From Anthoceros angustus (taxonomy: Eukaryota; Streptophyta; Anthocerotopsida; Anthocerotales; Anthocerotaceae): 64,000 nt of DNA. The stretch's first letter is position 1. The number at the start of each line of letters is the position of its first letter. Below the pieces are notes generated by a model, which searched no databases, was not told the DNA's origin, and worked only from the letters and a program-made list of their open reading frames with translations. Position numbers and translations under genes: made by a program. The DNA is taken from contig MU008173.1 of assembly GCA_010909165.1 (NCBI GenBank), forward strand, positions 248,001-312,000, in the 5' to 3' direction. This document shows positions 46,151 through 56,139 of this stretch, piece after piece.

Positions 46151-47930
46151 GGTGCCCTTAAGGTATCTAAAGATACGCTGATCGACATCGTGTTGTTCTC
46201 GCCCGATTTTCTAAAATTGTGTACACTAATTTCAAATGATATATCAAGTCTTGTGAAGTTGCTCAAATAAATTAGAGTGCCAATCGCATGTCGATATGGG
46301 CTACGACATTTCTTATGCGCATCATCTTGGGACTCATATCGATGAAGTTGAATTCCCGTAAATGGTGTAGGAGCAGTTTAGCATCCTCTAATCCAAACTT
46401 AATTAAGCTTTCCTTAATATATTTAGTTTGAACTATACTTAAAGTTTTATTGCTTCGATCTCGCATAATATTAACACCGAGTGCATATGTCATTTCTCCA
46501 AGATCAGTCATTTCAAAATGACTTCTTAACCAAACTTTAATTTCATAGAGAGGAGATGAGGATGAAGCCATAAATAAACATAAGTAAGTAAGGTAGTATA
46601 TCATTGCCGATAATGATATACATGCTAGCATCGCTTTACTTGACCATGAGATGGGGCCTTGGCTAGAATAAGAACATAACCGACATGATCTTCTAGTATC
46701 GGGGTCACCAAAGATAATCGCATCAACAGAGGGTCGTCAATAGCTTGTTGATGCCGAGTGTATGTTGATATACAAGTCCGGATGCATGGTGCCTTAAGGT
46801 ATCTAAAGATACGCTTGATCGACATCCAAAGGTTCTCGCCTGTGATTTTCTAAAATTGAAGCACTAATTTCAAAATGATATATCAAGTCTTGTGAAGTTG
46901 CTCAAATAAATTAGAGTGCCAATCGCATGTCGATATGGGCTACGACATTTCTTATGCGCATCATCTTGGGACTCATATCGATGAAGTTGAATTCCCGTAA
47001 ATGGTGTAGGAGCAGTTTAGCATCCTCTAATCCAAACTTAATTAAGCTTTCCTTAATATGTTAGTTTGAACTATACTTAAAGTTTTATTGCTTGATCTCG
47101 CATAATATTAACACCAAGTGCATATGTCATTTCTCCAAGATCGGTCATTTCAAAATGACTTCTTAACCAAACTTTAATTTCATAGAGAGGAGATGAGGAT
47201 GAAGCCATAAATAAACATAAGTAAGTAAGGTAGTATATCATTGCCGATAATGATATACATGCTAGCATCGCTTTACTTGACCATGAGATGGGGCCTTGGC
47301 TAGAATAAGAACATAACCGACATGATCTTCTAGTATCGGGGTCACCAAAGATAATCGCATCAACAGAGGGTCGTCAATAGCTTGTTGATGCCGAGTGTAT
47401 GTTGATATACAAGTCCGGTATGCATGGTGCCCTTAAGGTATCTAAAGATACGCTTGACTGACATCCAGTGTTCTCGTCCAGGATTTTCTAAAAATTGTCA
47501 GTAAGCACTAATTTCAAATGATATATCAAGTCTTGTGAAGTTGCTCAAATAAATTAGAGTGCCAACTGCATGTCGATATGGAACTGCTGACATTTCTAAC
47601 TTGTCTGCATCTGTCTTGGGACTCATATCTGATGTAAGTCGAATTCCACTGGCAAATGGTGTAGGAGCAGGTTTAGCATCCTCTAATCCAAACTTAATTA
47701 AGCTTTCCTTAATATATTTAGTTTGAACTATACTTAAAGTTTTATTGCTTCGATCTCGTGATAAAACACAAAAGTGCATATGTCATTTCTCCAAGATCAC
47801 TATTTCAAAATGACTTAACCAAACTTTAATTTAGAGAGATGAGGATGAAGCCATAAATACGTCATCGACGTAAAGTAAGACGTAAAGTATATCATTGCCT
47901 GATATCAAGATATACATGCTAGCATCTGCT
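45997..47930. repeat. Three adjacent copies of the Copia-3 RT/RNase H junction (about 640 bp each)
   Basis: The segment starting ttgaccatgagatgggg occurs at 45,998, 46,641 and 47,278 (offsets 643 and 637) and runs to the gatatacatgctagcatc motif at the RT YVDD region. The rightmost copy (47,500-47,930) has the fullest coding sequence (PTPFASGIRLTSDMSPKTDA). The other two lack many ctg/cag triplets, so they are frameshifted. Confidence 0.9.
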
Positions 47931-48829
47931 TTACTTCGTCTGAAGCCCCTTTTTACTAACTTGACATGTATAGTAACATTCCATTCTTTGCCTGATTGCT
48001 TCAGACCATAGATGCATTTGATAAGTTTGCATACCCAATCTTCCTTGCCTTTAACTTCATAACCCTCAGGTTGTCGCATATAGATATCTTCTTGAAGACG
48101 GCCATATAAATATGTTGTCTTAACATCCATCATATGGAGCTCAAGATCGTGTTGTGCAGTTAGGGCGAAGATCATTCTAAGGGAAGCAAACTTTGCTACA
48201 GGTGCATACGTGGCATAGGGTAAATAATCTAAACCCGGAATTTGAGTGAATCCTCTTGCCACTAAACGTGCCTTATATCGCTCAATAGAGCCATCTCCCT
48301 TTCTCTTAATCTTGAATACCTATTTGCTAGTTACTATTTTTCTCCCCTTAGGCAGCTTAACTAATTCCCATGTAGAATTCTTTACTAACAAGTTGTATTC
48401 AGAATCTACAGCTACCTTCCATAAGTCTTTTTCAGGTGATGAAAAAGCTTGTTTTAAGGTGAGAGGTTCCTTTGGATCAGTTGTAGTCTTGTATACAGCT
48501 TGTGAATAAGGTGTTAAAGGGGGAAGTGGATCGTCAAAAACAGCTAGGTATCCTAAGGGAGGTTCTTTCCATCCTGCAGGGCCTGGAATATGAGGTCGAG
48601 ACCGCAGGTTGTACCTTGGTGCAGGTTGTACATCTTCCACGTCTTCAATGTGTATTGACTCCGAAGGGGGAGAATCAGGCGCAACCGCATACTCAGGGTC
48701 AATATAAGAGCCATCTGGGTCATCAGGAATATTCTCAAGATGTTGAGGTTCTTCTGTGTCCAATGGAGGTGAGTCTGGTCGTGGAATAGATGCTAACTCC
48801 TCCTCCTCCTGCATAATAGTTGCAACCAA
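47498..48829 (-). pseudogene. Copia-3 reverse transcriptase
   Basis: The minus strand runs from a linker (LRSRPHIPGPAGWKEPPLGY, 48,610-48,550) through LTLKQAFSSPEKDLWKVAVD and KNSTWELVKLPKGRKIVTSK to 48,320. After a stop (Trp codon to TAG near 48,319) come ARGFTQIPGLDYLPYATYAP, LHMMDVKTTYLYGRLQEDIY, YGLKQSGKEWN and VLLYVDDVFMAS, the catalytic YVDD box, at about 47,860. The thumb and connection continue to 47,498. The enzyme makes element cDNA. It is interrupted by at least one stop and two frameshifts. Confidence 0.9.
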
Positions 48830-48863
48830 AGGAACACGTGAAGCGAAGGGAAGAGGAAGATGA

Positions 48864-49330
48864 TCGTATCAATAGAGCCATCTCCTTCTCTTAATCTTGA
48901 ATACCATTTTGCTAGTTATTTTTCTCCCTTAGGCGAACTAATTCCCATGTAGATTTAACAAGTTGTAGAATCTACTACTTCCATAAGTCTTTTCGTGTGA
49001 TAAAAGCTTGTTTTAAGGTGAGAGGTTCCTTTGATCCAGTTGAGTCTATACTTGTGAATAAGGTGTTAAAGGGGGAAGTGGATCACAAAAACTTTAGGTA
49101 TCCTAAGGAGGTTCTTTCCATCCGCAGTGGGCTGGAATATGAGGTTTTGAGGACCGCAGTTGTAATTTTGGTGCGTTGTACATCTTCCACGTCTTCAATA
49201 TTATTGACCTGGCGGGGAGAATCGCGCAACCGCATACCTCAGTGTCAATATAAGAGCCATATCCGGTCATCGTGAAATATTCTCAAGATGTTGAGGTTCT
49301 TCCGTGTCCAATGGAGGTGAGTCCGTCGTA
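48864..49330. repeat. Second, eroded copy of the integrase-RT linker
   Basis: Repeats 48,290-48,790 with small losses: aatcaggcgcaacc becomes aatcgcgcaacc, and catctgggtcatcagg becomes catatccggtcatcgtg. This is another example of the ctg/cag loss pattern. Confidence 0.85.
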
Positions 49331-49360
49331 ATAGATGCTAACTCCTCCTCCTCTGCATAA

Positions 49361-50496
49361 TCAACAACCAAAGGAACACGTGAAGGTGAAGAAAGAGGAA
49401 AGATGATCAGTATCATCGAATAGAGAACATTCATTATCATCCTCGGAAAAATGTTGATTGCCAGAATCATGAGCTCCCACTGAAGATGAGAATAGTTGAG
49501 ACTCATGAAAAGTAACACTCTGTGCATAAAGAAGCTTGCGAGTAGAAGGATCAAATAATTTATAACCTTTGATGCCTTCGGTGTAGCCAATAAAAGTATA
49601 TTTTGCAGCCTTGGGATCTAGTTTTTTGCGTTGTACTTTAGGAATAAATACATAAGCTGGAGATCCAAAAATGCGAAGATGGTCGACAAAAGGCTTTTTA
49701 CCAGTAAATGCTTCATATGGTGTCATACCAGGGACAGCGGATGTTGGCAATCTGTTGATGAGATATGTAGCTATAAGAATGGCTTCATCCCAATAAACCT
49801 TGGGGAGGTTGGCTTGGGTCAATAAGCATCCAGTGATCTCTTGAAGGCGTAAATTTTTATTTTCTGCTACGCCATTTTGCTGAGAAGTGTGTACAACTGT
49901 GAGTTGTTGAGCTATACCTTCAGCTCGATAAAAATCAGCAAATTCATGTGATGTAAACTCTCCTCCGTTATCAGAACGCAAGGTTTTGAGTTTCTATCAA
50001 GTAATCTTTCCGCCCAAGCCATATTATCCTTGAAGAAGTGATAGGCATCACTCTTGTGCTTGAGGATGTATGTGAGGACAAAGCGGGAATAGTCATCTGT
50101 GAAGGTTAGGAAATATCTGCTACCACTGAAGGATGGTGTTGAGATAGGACCACAAATGTCGGTATGAACAAGTTCTAAAGGAGAGGATGCCCTTTGTGGA
50201 GAAATGTTCTTAAAAGGAGCCTGGTGTCTTTTGGTGACGACACAGGCTTCACACCAGGGAAGGTGTTGTATGTTGGAAAGACAAGGAGTTCTATAGAGAC
50301 TACCCTTCGACATTTGAAAAAGCTTTGAGCTATTTGGATGACCTAAGTGACAATGCCAAAGCATAGTATGTGTAGGTGTATCATTGTGAGAGGCAATGAT
50401 GTAACGGAAACTCCACTTGAATTGACTACCCAGAAGACCATCGCCTAATATGCCATGCGTGATGACTAATTTTCTATTACTTGTGTAGGAAATCAA
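49361..50496 (-). pseudogene. Copia-3 integrase
   Basis: The minus strand carries the HHCC zinc site (MLWHCHLGHPNSSK ... WCEACVVTKRH), the first catalytic Asp in LVHTDICGPI, TFTDDYSRF, and, after a frameshift near 49,985, the second Asp in RSDNGGEF and the catalytic Glu in QQNGVAENKN. The copia-specific YEAFTGKKPFVDHLRIFGSP and YTFIGYTEGIKGYKLFDPST follow. The enzyme inserts element cDNA into host chromosomes. Confidence 0.92.
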
Positions 50497-50559
50497 GTTT
50501 ATTCAGACAGGATGGGTCACTCCGCATAGTGTGTTCTTTATAAAGACTGCAATGATACA

Positions 50560-51174
50560 CTAATTTTTGCATATGGCAGGAACATGAAGGACTTGATGAA
50601 GATGAAGGGTCTGACATGTGTTACATCTGAGTACAACTGAACCAATACCAGAGATGGTAAGATTGTGATCATCCCCCAAGAGGATAGACTGGTGTCCTGT
50701 GGTTGGAGAATATGACTCAAAAGAGTCCTTGTCATAATAGATGTGTGAGGTAGCTCCACTGTCAAGATACCAATTTTGATTTGAAGGCTGAGATGAAGCC
50801 AAACAAACAGTGAGAGCTGAGGGAGTTGCTGATGACTGTCTCTTAATAGCAACGTATGCTCCAGATGTGGCCTCTTTCCTAGGCTCGCCATTCTTCTTTT
50901 TTCTACAGTCCTTCTCCATATGATTTGGGACCCTGCACCAATTGCAAATAATTCCACTCTTCTTGTTACCTCTTGCAGGTAGTTGAGTAGATGAACTTTC
51001 TCCAATAAAATTATGTTCAATGGGATTGGCAGAGTGTGTGGGAACTGGTCCTTTGCCACGACTCGGCCTCGGCCTCGCCCTCTGGCGCCTCTGCCACGTC
51101 CTGCATACATCACTGCTATCTGCTGGATCGGGAATCTTGTCTTCTGCTAGACTCCTCCTGGATAAGTGCTCCAA
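50560..51174 (-). pseudogene. Copia-3 nucleocapsid (zinc knuckle) and protease
   Basis: The minus strand runs from an Arg-rich stretch (RQRARPRPSRGKG) to a CCHC knuckle (CNWCRVPNHMEKDC, about 50,945-50,905), then the aspartic protease motif WYLDSGATSHIY (about 50,780-50,745) and VLHVPAICKN at the end. The frame is open for 204 codons. The aspartate of DSG is the catalytic residue of the dimeric protease. Confidence 0.9.
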
Positions 51175-51874
51175 TCAACTCAATAAGATCAAGTATCAAG
51201 TCCGATTTGTCACGCCGCCCATTTGTCTCGAGCACTTTAGACAAATGCTTTTGAGTTGTAACGAAAGATCTATAGGAGGATGGTAAGGAAGATAGGAGGG
51301 TAACAAAACATTCTAACTCAGAAAGTTTGTGACCAAATGCAGCTTCAAGTTGAGATCTTGCCATGCGAAAAGCGCTAATGTGATGTTCAATAGTATCTGA
51401 TTCCTTCATTCTAAGGTTGTGGAAGTTATGATTGGCTGCTACCAACCTCATGACATCTTTAGACGAATATAATTGAACAAGTTGGTTCCACATATCCTTT
51501 GAAGATTTTGCCTCAGATATTTGTCTGACCATATGTTGTGAAAGCCCACCAATCAATGTGTCTTGTGCTCGTTCGTCTTTAGAATCCTAGGAACGTTTTG
51601 CTTCATGAGTGCCCCACCAATTGGGGCGCGTAAGACTTCCGTTGATGATGTCCCATAGGTCACGATTGCGTAGTACTCCACGCATTCTGAGGTGCCAGAC
51701 ATCAAAATCTTTACCATTGAATCTATCCTTCTCCTTGAAAATGTCTCCATAATTATTGTCGATAATTGTTGGATTTGATTCCTTATCTTGATTGATAGGT
51801 GGTGGAGGATTGACCAGATGAGGGTCAATGTGATCACCGCCATCATCCGAAGCAGCAGATGGCTTTATACACAA
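51116..51874 (-). pseudogene. Copia-3 gag core, one premature stop
   Basis: The minus strand contains KEKDRFNGKDFDVWHLRMRG, RDLWDIINGSL, a TAG at 51589-51587 where the family has Trp, then SKDMWNQLVQLYSSKDVMR, NLRMKESDTIEHHISAFRMA and TLLSSLPSSYRSF. Except for the stop, the core is continuous. It packages the element RNA into particles in the cytoplasm. Confidence 0.88.
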
Positions 51875-51906
51875 CTACGTCGTGTGCGTGAGTTTTTTGG
51901 AGGAGA

Positions 51907-52410
51907 TCATTCGAGGAAGTGGCTCGATGTAGAGATCTTCATTAGAATTAGAATCTGCAGAGAACTATTAGAAATTATGTTTTCTAAATCTTCAATACGT
52001 TTATTTAAACGATTGAGACCAAGAATAAGCAATGATAATTGCTGAATTGTGGCCTTATGATTTATCTCTGTATCTAATTTGATGGATTCTACAATTGGCT
52101 GCAAGAAATTTGTGTTGGTAGAAGCACTAGGACCAGCAAATATATTGGGAAGATGTTGCAGTGCAAGTGTAATTGATTCTACTTGTGAGTAGCTAAAACG
52201 AGAAAGTAGATCTCTTCTAGCAAGCTTGATCCATTGCCCTTGATTTTCTGATTTGATTATAATAGCTCCAATGTAGTTGCTAATAATCTTAGAATCTCCT
52301 TCAACTTGATCTCTAATGTGCTTAGGATTGATGATTTTTGGTCGTTTATCCTTTGTTGCAGCCTTGGATCTCCTTCTATTCTCTTGTCTACAAGGATTTA
52401 AGAAATCCAT
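51907..52410 (-). CDS. Copia-3 leader frame (N-terminal Gag extension or separate ORF)
   Basis: Begins with ATG at 52410 (MDFLNPCRQENRRRSKAATK) and is open for 167 codons. It ends in a leucine heptad stretch (LLILGLNRLNKRIEDLENII) likely to form a coiled coil. A frameshift near 51,960 joins it to a short frame leading to the gag core at 51,874, so it is probably the N-terminal part of a long Gag. Comparable leaders occur in Copia-1 and Copia-2. The function is unknown; oligomerisation is an inference from the coiled coil. Confidence 0.5.
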   Translation of the reverse strand: MDFLNPCRQENRRRSKAATKDKRPKIINPKHIRDQVEGDSKIISNYIGAIIIKSENQGQWIKLARRDLLSRFSYSQVESITLALQHLPNIFAGPSASTNTNFLQPIVESIKLDTEINHKATIQQLSLLILGLNRLNKRIEDLENIISNSSLQILILMKISTSSHFLE

Positions 52411-52602
52411 GGTACATAGACAAGAGAAAAATGCACAAACTGTGCATTATAAATGTATGAAATAAAGCATAATGAAGTTGCCGCCAAATAGAAGGCCTCC
52501 TTGGAGAATAATCTCCATATGATTGATCTAGAATAGAAAATGCATAGCAGGATTGATGCCTCAAAGGATGGCAAACAATATGCTTGAGAATCTAGAGCTG
52601 AA

Positions 52603-52614
52603 GCTCTGATACCA
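52603..52614 (-). other. Copia-3 primer binding site (initiator Met tRNA)
   Basis: TGGTATCAGAGC on the minus strand, three bases downstream of the 5' LTR. Confidence 0.92.
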
Positions 52615-52617
52615 TGA

Positions 52618-52860
52618 TGAAAATTACGCACACACACTTGCACAAAAGCTTGTTGCATTGTATAATAGAAAATACATGCCTTTATATAGGCAAGATGGTT
52701 ATAACCATAAGTGTTTGTAACCAATAAGTAGTTGTAACTAATATAACAACTAACTACCTAAATAACCAAATAAAAGGAACTACTTAGTGCCCTAGAATTA
52801 ATTAATATTTAATTCTAGATACCCTAGTGAATAGTGCCCTATTAGGTATATATTTTATCA
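52618..52860 (-). repeat. Copia-3 5' LTR (243 bp)
   Basis: The plus strand runs TGAAAATTACGC ... ATATTTTATCA. It differs from the 43,770 copy at six single positions, five of them transitions, with no indel. Confidence 0.93.
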
Positions 52861-53515
52861 CACCGCGAGTTGCGAAAGTCCTGCATCCATCATTGGTGTC
52901 GCCGTACATGGCTCGAACTTCACCGCCACTAACATGGTGAAGTACAAACACCTTGATCCCACCATCCACCGCAACTACTACTTGCACACCCTACCGCAGT
53001 CGGGCCGCCAACTCGGCCTGATTCAAAGATAGGTAACTCAGCGCCTTGGTCACTTAATTGAAAATGCAAGAGTCCAGTGATATCATTGGATCCTCCCCAT
53101 CCCACGGACTTGTCTTAGCGACAACAATGTAATGTAGCACACTGGGTCGCGAGTGAACGGGACCCCACAAGGCACTCCGACTCAAGCTCATATTATACCG
53201 CCAAATGCGATTTGTCCTTCCTTCCACGGAGGTATTGCCAATACCTCCGTGGAAGGAAGGACAAATCCATCTCTGACGACCCTTGAGCTTGTAGGCCTCT
53301 CTTTAGCGGGGCGTGCTCCAGAGCACACCCCGTAGCAGGACCTGGCTCCACATCATGATCATCAAATTTTGCAGCATGCGTCTCCAAGAAAAGAGGCGAC
53401 CTCATATACGTGTACCACCGTCTGCACGCATCCTCCAAGCGGCAACGCTTGCCAGCGAGAGGACAACACGCCGCCCAAAAGCGTCGTCGAGGTTCTCCCA
53501 TAATGTTGCGTCCAT
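52861..53515 (-). pseudogene. F-box protein gene, 5' part, interrupted by Copia-3
   Basis: Minus-strand ATG at 53515. It reads MDATLWENLDDAFGRRVVLS and ...AWRMRA, then, after a frameshift near 53,430, CRRWYTYMRSPLFLETHAAK. Together these match the F-box pattern (WENLP.D...RVLS.LPVASLWRMRAVCRRW). Downstream in broken frames are RRYWQYLRGRKDKS (inside a perfect palindrome), QVVVAVDGGIKVFVLHHVSG and RAMYGDTNDGCRTFATRG, ending at the LTR. F-box proteins recruit substrates to SCF ubiquitin ligases, and the rest of the gene fits a kelch-like or related domain. With the 3' part (43,769-43,150), the total is about 420 codons, usual for the family. The copia insertion makes it non-functional. Confidence 0.6.
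53209..53267. repeat. Perfect 59-bp palindrome (29-bp arms, 1-base centre)
   Basis: 53209-53237 and 53239-53267 are exact reverse complements around c53238. It lies inside the F-box gene. The arms encode DLSFLPRRYWQYLRGRKDKS on the minus strand. Confidence 0.97.
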
Positions 53516-54712
53516 ATCATCGCGACTTGGGTCCAAAACAGCGAGTCGTAGCTTCACCTGATGCACCATAATCTAGCTTTGCACCAAGTTCCCAAGCAAG
53601 TTCACAATAAATTGTAGATTTTTGCTGCAACTTGGAACTCACCGGTTCAATGATAGTGGATTGATACGAAACCCTACATATATAGCCTGAGACTAAAATT
53701 GACGAAAAAAAGGAGGACATGTCGAGATTGAACGATATGAAAAGTTCTATGTACAACAACTAAGCTGAAGTTTCTAGCGGGTTGGGCACAAAGGCGTTGG
53801 CGAGGTGGAGCTCGAGCGGGGACCGGCCAATAACTGTGCACCATTTGGTCGGCAAAATTCTACTGCTGCATGACTAGGTGCACAAGCTGGCCATGGAGTT
53901 TGGACATGTCCTAGATTTGTGAGGAGCTTGGGTTGGGGATGTTTTGACCTTTTTGTGTTGGGTGATGGCGGTTTCGCCACCTTTTCGACTCTGTTTTTTC
54001 ATTGGATTGTCATGGTTACTGGATTCTTGGTAAAGCATGTCTTTGTGAGTCAAATGGTGTAAGAAAGTACTGAATTGGAGCTCACCTGATTGCTAACTAG
54101 CAAGATGTATGTGCGCTCAAGTCCCATCTCGTGATCGAAGCCTCAACGTCTGGATTGGTCTCTTGTTTTCAGTTGTGAGCAGATCGAGACCAGACAAAGT
54201 GTGCTGGATAGAGCATGTCCTGGAGCACGTTGCCATATGTTTTTGAATTTTTAAGTCCAAATACCCCAGCAGTAAAATGATGGAAATTATTTTCCAGCAA
54301 TTTTTCCTAAACAAATGCTGAAAACCCCTTGGACGTTTTGGGGTTAACAAAAGCCATAACGTGCTCTGTGTAGTAGACTGATTGACGTGTCTGCAGCCCA
54401 AACACGAGAAGACTTAGCAATTTCTTATTTCCCAATACCTATCTAGAAGAAAATGATGGAAACGGCCTATCCTATAGCACATTACAAACTTGTAAAAAAA
54501 TTACAGCTAAAACAGAAGACTTTTAGAGAGGAGCTAAAAGCTTCAATAATATGAGGACCTCAAATCACTTTCAGCATAAAAAATATCTGAAGCAAACTCC
54601 TCTCTGAACGGAACAATTTACTCTAATGCTGTAGCCCGATTGTGCAGGGGCTCAAGTCGCAATGGAGCCGCGGGCCTGAGGGAGGTTGTTAGCGCGCAGA
54701 ACGGAAGCAAAA
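53516..54712. other. Intergenic region between divergent F-box and light-harvesting-like genes
   Basis: Only short frames without support. It should contain both promoters. No clear TATA box could be placed within 100 bases of 54,713. Confidence 0.4.
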
Positions 54713-55533
54713 ATGGCGACCGCTTCTATGGCTTGCGTCAATTCTCCCACCCTTGTACTCACTCCAGCCAGCAGCACCTCACGCCTTCACATCGGTTAGT
54801 CGCCACTCCTCATCATGCTAATGCACACAGGGAGGCACTGGGTTGAAGCCCTCCTGCTTGCTCTTGTGCCGCAGACAGTAAATCTTCCAGTATTGGAAGA
54901 ACGAACTTCAGGCTGAGTGCGTTGTCAAGGTGTATATTGCAGCGTCGAAGTGCTTCCGAGCTGAGAGTGGTGTCGGACCTCACTGCTGTGAGTGTGTGTG
55001 AGCCGTCGAGGGAATGCTATTCCGAAACCTGCTGAAGCCTTACTGGAGGCAAATGTGTTGGAACCTGGACGCAGAATGCCCCAAGAACGTCTGGGTCAAG
55101 GAAACCCAAGGTGGTGAACATGGTAGACCCCCTGGAAGCCAAGCGCCTCGCTGCAGAAGAGTGGAAAATGTTACAAGCCCGTGTCAAATTTAGGGTAAGG
55201 TTGGCGTGTGGCATTTGAAACCGTGTTGCTGGATGCTAAGCTTGGTGGACTCAATCCTTTTGACAATGCCCCTGTAGAGGCAACGACGAATAGAAGCCAT
55301 CAATGGTGGATGGGCTGTGCTGGGTTTGACAACCGGCATCGTTATCGAGGGTTACACTGGCGACGGAATACTTGTCCAGGTAAGTGATTCTGTTCTGCCT
55401 AGAGTCTTGACATTGTTCTCGGCCTGCTCACAGTGCTGAGGTACCAAGGACATGCTGTCTTCGTTCCCAGGTAGCTAATTATATTGACACCGTGACTGGC
55501 TATCTGGACGAGTTTGTTCCTCCTGGCTTTTAG
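54713..55533 (+). CDS. Light-harvesting-like one-helix protein (LIL/SEP type), plastid
   Basis: Five exons reconstructed from splice sites: 54713-54794, 54875-54987, 55075-55194, 55278-55379 and 55471-55533, all with GT-AG introns of 80-91 bp. Together they give 480 nt, or 159 residues plus stop, with no internal stop. Residues 1-50 (MATASMACVNSPTLV..., rich in Ser, Thr and Arg) look like a plastid transit peptide. A charged segment DPLEAKRLAAEEWKMLQARV leads to one chlorophyll-binding-like helix, residues 111-130 (EAINGGWAVLGLTTGIVIEG). This is the ExxNGR.AM.G pattern of ELIP/SEP/OHP proteins, but with Gly116 instead of Arg. A short TGDGILVQ...ANYI tail follows. Such proteins act in thylakoids in photoprotection or pigment handling. 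The subfamily is not certain, and the Arg-to-Gly change may weaken pigment binding. Confidence 0.78.
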
Positions 55534-55708
55534 GAGAATGGAAGACATTACTGGCGGTTGAACAGCAGTTGTGTCGCAATTGTCGACTCTAGTTGCGTTC
55601 CTCGACTGGCAGAATAATCCAGATGTACCTGCCATACGTGGAGAATCCACCTCCGTTGATACTGGAAGGTTGGAGAGAACATATGTAACTATCATTCACG
55701 CCTCCTGT

Positions 55709-55806
55709 GTGTGCTTTCAAAGTAGGTGGAGAGGAAAAGCATCCAGAATTATAACTCGTGTGTGCGTTCAAAGTAGGTGGAGAGGAAAAGCGTCCAGAAT
55801 CATAAA
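55709..55806. repeat. 51-bp direct repeat, two copies
   Basis: gtgtgctttcaaagtaggtggagaggaaaag recurs 51 bases on with three changes. It lies downstream of the light-harvesting-like gene, perhaps in its 3' UTR. Confidence 0.8.
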
Positions 55807-56139
55807 AATATTTGCTTATTCAAGTAGCTCAAGGTGGCGTGGCAAGTTCCATGTATGCACAATATGCACAAGTTCAGAGCTTCTGAAACCAAAGAGTCGG
55901 CACTGAGCCGAGCAGAATCAGCCTGTCTAATGTAAACATGTAAACAGTTCTTGACGCCCTCTGAAACAGGTCATCTTCAAGGCTCCACAAAATTGAGTCA
56001 ACTGGCTCAAGTTCAGTCCACGCCAGTAGAGTAAAATAGTTCTACTACACGGATCCACTCTTGCAATTTACCATAGCAGACAACACTAGTGCAGCACCGT
56101 TCTGCCAGCAAGCTCTTGTATAAGCCACTATGCTTACCC

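Larger units (their letters stand above)
43770..52860 (-). mobile_element. Copia-3: full-length Ty1/copia element with two LTRs, inserted in an F-box gene
   Basis: Minus strand: 5' LTR 52860-52618, spacer TCA, primer site 52614-52603, leader frame, gag, zinc knuckle, protease, integrase, reverse transcriptase, RNase H, non-coding 3' region, polypurine tract (GTGAGTGGGAG), and 3' LTR 44012-43770. The LTRs are both 243 bp and differ at six positions (about 2.5%), so the insertion is fairly young. At 9.1 kb it is nearly twice the usual size. The excess comes from three adjacent copies of the RT-RNase H junction (46.0-47.9 kb), a second copy of the integrase-RT linker (48.86-49.33 kb), and 1.6 kb between RNase H and the 3' LTR. 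No 5-bp target duplication is visible. The F-box reading frame closes in frame when the element is removed. Confidence 0.9.
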
